From CAUZIZ01 sp965219005 (GTDB lineage: Bacteria; Acidobacteriota; UBA6911; RPQK01; JAJDTT01): a stretch of 64,000 nucleotides of DNA. Both the position numbers and the translations under genes were made by a program. The stretch lies in contig CBDCMS010000004.1 of NCBI GenBank assembly GCA_965219005.1, forward strand, positions 558,001-622,000. Direction: 5' to 3'. Positions within the stretch are counted from its first letter, which is position 1, and each line of letters starts with the position of its first letter. Positions 34,855-42,156 of the stretch are shown piece by piece. The notes beneath the pieces were generated by a model that saw only the letters and a list, made by a program, of their open reading frames with translations, was not told where the DNA came from and did no database searches.

Positions 34855-35526
34855 ATGCGGCTGATCCTCTTCGATATCGACGGGACGCTTCTCCTCTCCG
34901 GTGGTGCCGGGACCCGTGCTTTGAACCGCTCCTTCCAGACGCTTTATGATCTCGACGACAGCATGGAAGAGATCCAGGTCGGGGGGAGAACTGACCCGGA
35001 CATTGTCCGTGAGGTACTGGATCGGAAGGGACTCCAACTGGACTCGGCTGCGGACTTCCTGTCCACTTATCTGGGATTCCTTGAGGAAGAGATCCAGACT
35101 AGCGAGGGATTTCGCGTACTTCCGGGAGCGCGTGAGCTGGTTCAAGACCTGGCCCAGGATCCTCGGTTCCTGGTCGGCGTAGCCACCGGAAACGTTCAGG
35201 AAGGCGCGCGAATGAAATTGGACCGTGCCGGTCTGAGCACCTATTTTGCGTTCGGTGGCTATGGCTCCGATGCGGAAGACCGGACCGAATTGATCCGAAT
35301 TGCAGCACGCAGGGGAGCCGAGCTGATCGCTCCCCTTACTCCCGAGGAGGTCTTTGTCATCGGGGATACTCCCAGAGATATTTCCCATGGGGGAAGGGCA
35401 GGTGCGAAGACCATCGCCGTAGCCACCGGATCCTTTTCGTTAGATGCCCTGAGATCGCACGACCCCGATCTGGTCGTACCAGAATTGACGCCAGCAGCCC
35501 CGATCCTCGATTTCTTGACCTCGTAG
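34855..35526 (+). CDS. HAD-superfamily phosphatase (phosphoglycolate phosphatase-like)
   Basis: A 223-residue HAD hydrolase with all core motifs: motif I LFDIDGTLL, motif II VGVATGN, the conserved lysine in ARMKLDRAG, and motif III/IV in VFVIGDTPRDISHG. The helical cap between motifs I and II fits subclass C1 (phosphoglycolate phosphatase, beta-phosphoglucomutase-like). The substrate is undetermined. The mRNA is likely leaderless. Confidence 0.83.
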   Translation: MRLILFDIDGTLLLSGGAGTRALNRSFQTLYDLDDSMEEIQVGGRTDPDIVREVLDRKGLQLDSAADFLSTYLGFLEEEIQTSEGFRVLPGARELVQDLAQDPRFLVGVATGNVQEGARMKLDRAGLSTYFAFGGYGSDAEDRTELIRIAARRGAELIAPLTPEEVFVIGDTPRDISHGGRAGAKTIAVATGSFSLDALRSHDPDLVVPELTPAAPILDFLTS

Positions 35527-35558
35527 AAGAAGTCCGTGACCGTGTCTCCTGTCTAGTT

Positions 35559-35658
35559 CCCCCTTGCCTTTGCCCGTGCCCTTGCTTCTGTCTTCGGGCG
35601 ACTAACCTCGCGTCTTTCTGGCTGGGAACCGATCGAGTCAGGGCAAAGGCAAGGGGGG
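35559..35658. repeat. Fold-back repeat with 17-bp perfect arms
   Basis: cccccttgcctttgccc (35559-35575) is perfectly complementary to gggcaaaggcaaggggg (35641-35657). The same arm motif occurs at 30268-30400. It lies between the convergent HAD and glycosyltransferase genes and may also terminate transcription. Confidence 0.75.
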
Positions 35659-35676
35659 AGAGAAATCTGCCGCCGC

Positions 35677-36714
35677 CTAGATAAACAGTGGACCCCACCA
35701 GCCTTCCTCATCCTCCACGGCTGGAGCGCTCAATTCTTTCAGCACTAATTGCCGGATCTGTCGGAGCTCATCCTTCCCCTGCGGCGCAAGAGTCCCGAGC
35801 TGCAGGCGGGCCATGTGGTTGCGTAGCCACTGGACCACGAAATGCGAGGGAACCTCGAGCCTCCGGCAAGGCCAGAGGATCTTGTCCGCGGTCATCTGGA
35901 TTCGATTCAGCAGCCCGAAGACCGAGAGCGGCTGTTCATTCAGAGTGCTGCGGTTGACCCCTACCAGATAGGCGCCGCTCTTGATTGCTTCTACCGTCAT
36001 CACGGCCTCGACGCCATGTTTGTAGTAGGCATTCTGGGACACTCCGCAGAGAATTGGCTCTTCCAGGAAGACATCCCTCACGACGCTTCTGCTGAAGACC
36101 TTGTAACCGGAGTGGAAATCCGGAAACTCCTCCAGGCTGGTGGCGTATTCGAGGCGGAGCGGGTGCCCTTGCAGGGTGGCATCATAGGCCAGCGCATCTA
36201 GCAGTACACGGTCAGCCAGCTCCTCCAGCTCTCCCCGCAGGTATCCCATGGGACGATGCCGTGAGATGCGGCGGCCCAGGACCAGTAACTTCTCGATTCC
36301 TCGCGAGTGCTGGATATGGTTGGCAGCCCGCAGCAGATTCACAAGTTCATTGGGGAAGTGATCCCCGTCGGCATCTAGCGTGGCCAGGTAGCGATGCTTG
36401 GATTTGGCAAAGATTCGATCCACCCCGTTTCTCAGTGCGTGAAGCTTGCCTTTGTTTTCGGGCGTAGAGCAGACCATGACGCCGAAGTGACTGGCGAGCT
36501 CCTCAGCCAACTCTTTCCCGCAGTTCTCACCGTCTACACTGAGACAGATGGACATGGGGTCGTCCACCTGCTGGACACAGGCGTGGACCGTGTCTGCCAG
36601 GAGCTGGCGGCTGAGCGACGCGTCCACCTCCGGAGGCACAAAGGTAGGAATCACAACACCGGTGTGCTGGCGAAGCGTCCGTAAAGACTCTTCCAGGGAC
36701 CATCCTTTCTGCAT
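35677..36714 (-). CDS. Glycosyltransferase family 2-like protein
   Basis: A 345-residue protein with a GT-A nucleotide-sugar transferase fold at its N-terminus. Landmarks are GVVIPTFVPP, the CLSVDGENCGKEL region, NKGKLHALRNGVDRI and the DxD-type metal motif in LATLDADGDHFPNELV. The C-terminal third (AYYKHGVEAVMTVEAIKSG) probably defines the acceptor. No transmembrane helix is obvious, so it is likely cytoplasmic or peripheral. The acceptor and donor are unknown and it has no carbohydrate cluster around it. Confidence 0.75.
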   Translation of the reverse strand: MQKGWSLEESLRTLRQHTGVVIPTFVPPEVDASLSRQLLADTVHACVQQVDDPMSICLSVDGENCGKELAEELASHFGVMVCSTPENKGKLHALRNGVDRIFAKSKHRYLATLDADGDHFPNELVNLLRAANHIQHSRGIEKLLVLGRRISRHRPMGYLRGELEELADRVLLDALAYDATLQGHPLRLEYATSLEEFPDFHSGYKVFSRSVVRDVFLEEPILCGVSQNAYYKHGVEAVMTVEAIKSGAYLVGVNRSTLNEQPLSVFGLLNRIQMTADKILWPCRRLEVPSHFVVQWLRNHMARLQLGTLAPQGKDELRQIRQLVLKELSAPAVEDEEGWWGPLFI

Positions 36715-36901
36715 CTATTCGAACTTAGTACAGATCGAGCTTCCATAGCAACGGTGGTGGTGGTCGATCTCGGACACGAGAGGGAGCCCGGAGGTTCTAA
36801 AGGTCCTGGAGTTCGTTGACGGAGTTCTGATGGACTGGCTATACTTCGAGCCACCGTCGAGCTTGCTTTTGATCGGGATTCCAAGGGAAAGGAGGACGTG
36901 A

Positions 36902-39613
36902 GTGAGCCGGTACTCACCTTTATGCCTCGGTGCCGCACCAGGGGTACTCCTCTCCTTGTTCCTGTGTGCCTCAGTGGAAGCTCAGTCCGGGGATGCGGCT
37001 GACTTCTTCGAGATGAGAGTGCGACCTCTGCTGGCGGAGCAATGCTTTGCCTGTCACACCGCAAGCGCGATGGGAGGGCTGGAGATGAAGTCCCGTGAGG
37101 CACTCCTGAAGGGCGGAGACTCCGGGCCGAGCATTGTGCCGGGGCATCCTGAGCAGAGCCTTTTGATCCAGGCAGTGCGGCATACTCATGATCGTCTGAA
37201 GATGCCCCCTCAGAGCAAGCTTGAGGGCGACCAGGTCGAGGATCTTGAGACCTGGATCAGGGCAGGCGCCGTTTGGCCAGACGATACCTCCGCTTCCGCC
37301 ACAAGGAAGGAAGGTCGGTATGTTATCCTTCCGGAGCAGCGCAGTTTCTGGTCGTTTCAACCGCCTGGTCCGGTCGACATTCCTCAGGTGAAGAAGCAGG
37401 GTTGGGTCCGATCCCCACTCGACCACTTCGTGCTCTCTCGACTAGAGAACCAAGGTCTCGATCCGGTAGAGCCGGCAGACCGTCGGACGTTGCTGCGCCG
37501 AGCCTACTTCGATCTAATCGGTTTGCCCCCGACTCCCGGCGAGGTCAGCGCCTTTCTCCAGGACGAGTCTCCCGGCGCCTTTGAACGGGTCGTGGATCGT
37601 CTCCTTTCCTCCCCCCGATACGGAGAGCGCTGGGGTCGTTTCTGGTTGGACCTGGCCCGCTATTCCGACGACAAGTTGAACTCCACAGAAGATGAACCGT
37701 ACCTCAACGCCTTTCGCTACCGGAACTGGGTCATCGACGCCTTCAACCAGGATCTTTCTTACGACCTATTCGTCAAGGCACAGTTGGCTGGAGATCTCAT
37801 GCAGGGCCAGGGCGCGAGCTACGTTGGGGGTCTTGGCTTCTATGCCATCAGTCCACAGTTTCAGGATGATCGCGTTGATGCCACTACCCGGACCTTTCTG
37901 GGGCTCACCGGGGGCTGCGCCCAGTGTCACGATCATAAGTTCGACCCGATTCCAACCGAGGACTACTACGCCCTCCTGGGCGTCTTCAATAGTGCCAAGA
38001 TCGACGAGCACCCTCTGTCCGGGAAAGAGGTCGTCCGGCAGTACCGGGAGAAGGAGGAAAGACTCAAGACTGAAAAGGATGCCCTCGCTGAATTCCGAGA
38101 AAACCAACGCAATCAGCTGATCGAGGCCCTCGCTCACCAGACTTCGCGCTACATCCAGGCGTCGTGGGGAATCCTGAGCTCTAAACAGAGTCAGGGGCTC
38201 GACCGCGTTGCCCGGCAGCAGAAGCTCGACCTTGAGATTCTGGAGAGATGGGTGGAATACCTGTCGAAGTCCCCCAGGGATCACCCTTTCCTGGATCTTT
38301 GGGATCAGGCGCTGTCCTCGGGTGCGGACTCGGATCAGATCGAGGAAATAGCCCTCTCGGTCGAGACTCTGGCTATCTCGGTGATCCGTCAAAAGAGAGA
38401 AATCGACGAGGAGAACGCCCGGCGGACGCATGGAAAGACTCGGGCGGAAATCGGGAAGACCGAGCTGCTCTCCCTGGAAAGGGACAAGTACTTTTTGTGG
38501 CGCGATCTGGCTTCTGAGAAGGAGTTCACCGCTCCCACCAAGTTCGAGAGTGGGATTCTCTACTACGGCGAGGACAAGATCGATCGTTTCCTCGACGGCG
38601 TGTGGAGAACCCATCTGGACACCTTGAGTCAGCGGGTCGAGAAGCTCGAGGCGGTGATGCCGGAAAAATATCCCTTCTACCACGTGATTTCGGACAAGGA
38701 GAAGCCCACAAACGAGAGGGTTCGCATCCGCGGCAATCCGAACAATCTGGGCGAGGAGGTACCACGGAGGTTCCTTACCATACTGAGCCAGGACGAGCCT
38801 CAGCCCTTTACTCGGGGCAGCGGCCGCCTGGAGCTGGCCGAGGCTATCGCCAGTCCCCACAATCCCCTGACTGCCCGGGTCATGGTCAACCGCATCTGGC
38901 TGCATCACTTTGGGCAGGGGATTGTTCGGACGCCCAGCAACCTGGGCCGGATGGGCGATCGTCCCAGTCATCCGCAGCTGCTCGACTATCTGGCCCTTCG
39001 TTTTGTCGAGAACGGGTGGTCGATCAAGGCGATGCACCGCGAGATCATGCTTTCCGCCACCTACGCCCTGAGCAGCCGATCTTCAGAGGCCAACTACAAG
39101 GTCGATCCAGAGAGTAGGCTGTTGTGGCGATATCGTCCTCGGCGTCTCAACGCCGAGGCTCTGCGAGACTCCATTCTACAGGTCGCTGGAAAACTCGATC
39201 TCGGGGCGGAGGAGGCCTCCTTCAAACTGGACGACGAGTCGAACCTGCGGCGTACCGTCTACGGCTTTATCAGCCGCAGACACCTGGATACGATGCTCGC
39301 TCTGTTTGACTTCCCCAATCCCAACAGCAGCAGTCCCCAGAGGATCTTGACCAACACCCCTCTACAAGGACTCTTCTTTCTGAACAGTAAGTTGGTGGCG
39401 CGCATGGCGGAGGCACTGTCGCGGCGTCTCCATGAGGAAGCGGGTAGGAAAAACCAGGCCAGGATTTCCCTGGCCTATCGTCTCCTCTTCGGACGACTGC
39501 CGACTCCGAAGGAAATGCAGATTGGATTGAGTTTCGTGAAGCGTGAGTCTGATGCCTGGCCGCGCTATGCTCAGACCCTTCTCAGCTCGAATGAGTTTCT
39601 GTATATAAACTAG
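36902..39613 (+). CDS. Exported PSD1 protein: cytochrome c (PSCyt1), DUF1549, DUF1553
   Basis: A 903-residue protein starting at GTG with AAGGAGG upstream and a signal peptide (GAAPGVLLSLFLCASVEA). A planctomycete-type cytochrome c domain comes first (haem motif CFACH, residues 48-52). DUF1549/PSCyt2 is next (LLRRAYFDLIGLPPTPGE, PRYGERWGRFWLDLARYSD), with a second CxxCH in GGCAQCHDHKFDPIP. DUF1553/PSD1 ends the protein (NPLTARVMVNRIWLHHFGQG). A coiled-coil-like stretch lies between them. Function is not established. The DUF1501 partner starts four bases after the stop, a pairing typical of Planctomycetes, Verrucomicrobia and some Acidobacteriota. Confidence 0.9.
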   Translation: MSRYSPLCLGAAPGVLLSLFLCASVEAQSGDAADFFEMRVRPLLAEQCFACHTASAMGGLEMKSREALLKGGDSGPSIVPGHPEQSLLIQAVRHTHDRLKMPPQSKLEGDQVEDLETWIRAGAVWPDDTSASATRKEGRYVILPEQRSFWSFQPPGPVDIPQVKKQGWVRSPLDHFVLSRLENQGLDPVEPADRRTLLRRAYFDLIGLPPTPGEVSAFLQDESPGAFERVVDRLLSSPRYGERWGRFWLDLARYSDDKLNSTEDEPYLNAFRYRNWVIDAFNQDLSYDLFVKAQLAGDLMQGQGASYVGGLGFYAISPQFQDDRVDATTRTFLGLTGGCAQCHDHKFDPIPTEDYYALLGVFNSAKIDEHPLSGKEVVRQYREKEERLKTEKDALAEFRENQRNQLIEALAHQTSRYIQASWGILSSKQSQGLDRVARQQKLDLEILERWVEYLSKSPRDHPFLDLWDQALSSGADSDQIEEIALSVETLAISVIRQKREIDEENARRTHGKTRAEIGKTELLSLERDKYFLWRDLASEKEFTAPTKFESGILYYGEDKIDRFLDGVWRTHLDTLSQRVEKLEAVMPEKYPFYHVISDKEKPTNERVRIRGNPNNLGEEVPRRFLTILSQDEPQPFTRGSGRLELAEAIASPHNPLTARVMVNRIWLHHFGQGIVRTPSNLGRMGDRPSHPQLLDYLALRFVENGWSIKAMHREIMLSATYALSSRSSEANYKVDPESRLLWRYRPRRLNAEALRDSILQVAGKLDLGAEEASFKLDDESNLRRTVYGFISRRHLDTMLALFDFPNPNSSSPQRILTNTPLQGLFFLNSKLVARMAEALSRRLHEEAGRKNQARISLAYRLLFGRLPTPKEMQIGLSFVKRESDAWPRYAQTLLSSNEFLYIN

Positions 39614-39617
39614 ATTC

Positions 39618-41015
39618 ATGAAACCTCCAGGGGCCTTGATAGATCGACGACAGTTGCTCCGAAGCGTGGGCACTGGATTCGGCATGGTAGCCGCCTCCAG
39701 CCTTCTGGCCCAGTCCCGGAGTCCCCTCTCCGTGCTGGCTCCCAGACCGGCGCATTTCCCGGGCAAGGCCAAGCAGGTCATCTTCCTGTTCCTGAACGGC
39801 GGACCCTCTCACGTCGATTCGTTCGACTACAAGCCGATGCTGGAGAAGTATGACGGTCAGCCCTATCCTTCCGGCAATCTGGAAACCGAACGCAGAACCG
39901 GGCATTTGATGCGCTCACCCTTCGAGTTCAAGAGGAGAGGGGAGAGTGGGATCCCGGTCAGTGAGATCTTTACGCATCTGGGAGGATGCATCGACGACAT
40001 CTGCGTGATCAAGTCGATGTACACGGACATGCCCTTTCACGAGCCCTCACTGTTCATGTTCAACTGCGGCCAACGGATTCCCGGGCATCCCTCGCTGGGT
40101 TCCTGGCTGACCTATGGATTGGGCACCGAAAACCAGAACCTGCCTGGCTATGTGGTCCTCTGTCCCGGCTTACCCGTGATAGGACCGCAGTTATGGTCTT
40201 CCGCCTTCCTTCCAGGAGCCTTTCAGGGGACCTACATCAGGAACAACGATTCCGACCCCGAGAAGCTGGTCCCCAATCTGCGCAACGCAACAACCGGGTC
40301 CTCTCAGCAGCGAAGACAGCTGGATCTGCTCGGTCAGCTCAACCAGCTTCACATCGAGCGCCATGGCTCCGCTCCTGAATTCGAGGCGACCATCCACTCG
40401 ATGGAGGTCGCCTACAGGATGCAGGCCGAGGCCATGGACGCTTTCGACGTCAGGCAGGAAACCGAGGCCACCCGCTCGATGTACGGGGAAGGGGATTTCG
40501 CACGAGGTTGCCTGATCGCGCGCCGCCTGATCGAGCGGGGAGTCCGGATGGTGCAGGTCTACTACGGCAACAGTCAGCCCTGGGACACCCACGACGACAT
40601 CCTGAGAATGCGCTCGCTGACCGCACAATCCGATAAGCCAATGGCTGCCCTGATCCACGATCTGCGGTCGACGGGACTCCTCGACGAAACCCTGGTCGTG
40701 ATCGGAGGCGAGTTTGGGAGAACTCCGACCGTCGAGGTAGGCGGGCTGGTGGCCGTTCAGAACGGGCGGGACCATAACAACCACGGCTTCTCAGTGCTGC
40801 TGGCGGGCGGTGGCGTACGGGGCGGAACGACCTACGGAAACACCGATGAGTTTGGCTTCAAGGCGGAGGAGGATCCAGTCCACGTCCACGATCTCCAGGC
40901 GACCATGCTCCACCTGCTGGGCCTGGATCACACCCGACTCACCTACCGATACAGTGGTCGAGATTTTCGACTGACCGATGTTCACGGCCGTGTGGTCGAG
41001 GAAATCATAGCCTAG
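39618..41015 (+). CDS. DUF1501 family protein, Tat-exported
   Basis: A 465-residue DUF1501 (alkaline-phosphatase-superfamily-like) protein. The N-terminus has a twin-arginine signal (DRRQLLRSVGTGFGMVAASS). Family motifs follow: VIFLFLNGGPSHVDSFDYKP, HLGGCIDDICVIKSM, NLPGYVVLCPG, GGEFGRTP and RDHNNHGFSVLLAGGGVRGG, the last carrying likely metal-binding histidines. DUF1501 proteins are presumed sulfatase-like periplasmic enzymes, of unknown substrate. It is nearly contiguous with the PSD1 gene and must be co-transcribed with it. Confidence 0.9.
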   Translation: MKPPGALIDRRQLLRSVGTGFGMVAASSLLAQSRSPLSVLAPRPAHFPGKAKQVIFLFLNGGPSHVDSFDYKPMLEKYDGQPYPSGNLETERRTGHLMRSPFEFKRRGESGIPVSEIFTHLGGCIDDICVIKSMYTDMPFHEPSLFMFNCGQRIPGHPSLGSWLTYGLGTENQNLPGYVVLCPGLPVIGPQLWSSAFLPGAFQGTYIRNNDSDPEKLVPNLRNATTGSSQQRRQLDLLGQLNQLHIERHGSAPEFEATIHSMEVAYRMQAEAMDAFDVRQETEATRSMYGEGDFARGCLIARRLIERGVRMVQVYYGNSQPWDTHDDILRMRSLTAQSDKPMAALIHDLRSTGLLDETLVVIGGEFGRTPTVEVGGLVAVQNGRDHNNHGFSVLLAGGGVRGGTTYGNTDEFGFKAEEDPVHVHDLQATMLHLLGLDHTRLTYRYSGRDFRLTDVHGRVVEEIIA

Positions 41016-41018
41016 GCC

Positions 41019-41262
41019 GGAACTTGAATAGTGAGCAGTAGTGCAGTGAACAGTGTTCGGAAAGAGGTGTTGCCGTGCACCAATAGACTGCCAGCATTAC
41101 GAAGCCAAGTCCGGCAGAGCCGCGAACGACTTGACTCGCTGGCAGCATGAGCCGAAGCACCGAGGAGAGAGCCGGACAACAGCAAGATCTCCCGGAACCG
41201 CGAGAAATTTCATTTCTGTACGATCCGGCGCAGGCGGGGCGAGACTAGCCTGAAACTTCAAC
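41019..41262 (-). repeat. Dispersed repeat copy C (inverted)
   Basis: Begins ggaacttgaatagtgagcag and ends actagcctgaaacttcaac, the reverse of copy B. Shared blocks include cgcgaacgacttgac, gagagagccggacaacagca and tttctgtacgatccggcgca. It fills most of the gap 41016-41330; no gene is seen there. Confidence 0.75.
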
Positions 41263-41330
41263 AAGAGTCGCAGGTACCGACGCTGGTCGAATTGACTGTG
41301 GATCGAAGGCTTGGTTAAGGAGAATGTTGG

Positions 41331-42056
41331 GTGCGTTGGATTGTGGGTGACATTCAGGGTTGCTTTGGCGAGTTCGAAGAATTGCTCGAGGAGATCAACT
41401 TCGATCCCGCCAAAGATGAGTTGTGGTGCCTCGGTGACCTGATTAATCGTGGACCTGATTCGCTGGCCGTCTTGCGTCTGTGGCGCAGCCTCGGAGGCCG
41501 AGGAATCCTCGGCAATCACGAAGTCAACGCTCTTCTCTCGTTTTCAGGTACCCGACCAAAGCGGCTGGAATCACTCCAGCGATTGTTCGGCGCCGGAGAT
41601 GCCGCAGAGCTGCTCGAGGTGCTGAGAAACCTACCGATTCTGGTCTACTTGCCATCCGCCGGGGACGGTCCTGACTGTTGGATCGTCCATGCCGGACTGA
41701 GCCCTTCCTGGAGCCTCCCCGCCATTGCGAGTGTCATCAACGAGCCAGCACACACCGACGTCTGGCTTCAGAGTGAAGCAGTATCCTTTGCGGTCTCGGT
41801 TCGCTGCTGCGAGCCGGACGGTAGGATGTGTTCCCACAAGGGTGCGCCAGAAGCCTGTCCGCCTCCCTGTCTGCCCTGGGATTCCTTCTACCAGGGAGAG
41901 GCGCTGGTGGTTCATGGCCATTGGGCGGCCCGAGGGTACTACCGCGGCTCCCGGAGCATGGGATTGGATTCGGGGTGTGTGTATGGAGGCTGGCTGACGG
42001 CCTGGTGCCAGGAAGAAGACAGAATCGTCCAGGTGAGGTCTCGCCAGCTGCGCTAG
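41331..42056 (+). CDS. apaH: Symmetrical bis(5'-nucleosyl)-tetraphosphatase-type phosphoesterase (ApaH-like)
   Basis: A 241-residue metallophosphoesterase starting at GTG. The signature blocks are GDIQGC (residues 6-11), LGDLINRGPDSL (from 34), GNHEV (near 59), VHAGLSPSW and the C-terminal GLDSGCVYGGWLTAW, which is the ApaH type rather than PrpE or PP2A type. ApaH splits Ap4A into two ADP. It is somewhat shorter than E. coli ApaH (280). It sits alone between the two PSD1/DUF1501 pairs. Confidence 0.85.
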   Translation: MRWIVGDIQGCFGEFEELLEEINFDPAKDELWCLGDLINRGPDSLAVLRLWRSLGGRGILGNHEVNALLSFSGTRPKRLESLQRLFGAGDAAELLEVLRNLPILVYLPSAGDGPDCWIVHAGLSPSWSLPAIASVINEPAHTDVWLQSEAVSFAVSVRCCEPDGRMCSHKGAPEACPPPCLPWDSFYQGEALVVHGHWAARGYYRGSRSMGLDSGCVYGGWLTAWCQEEDRIVQVRSRQLR

Positions 42057-42156
42057 CCGTTCTGATTGATTCACCGTCAAGGGACAGTTACCCTGGTTAT
42101 CGACCTCGGTAAGTGAAAGTGGATTTGGGATCTTGCTTCTCGAGGCTGCTTTATCG

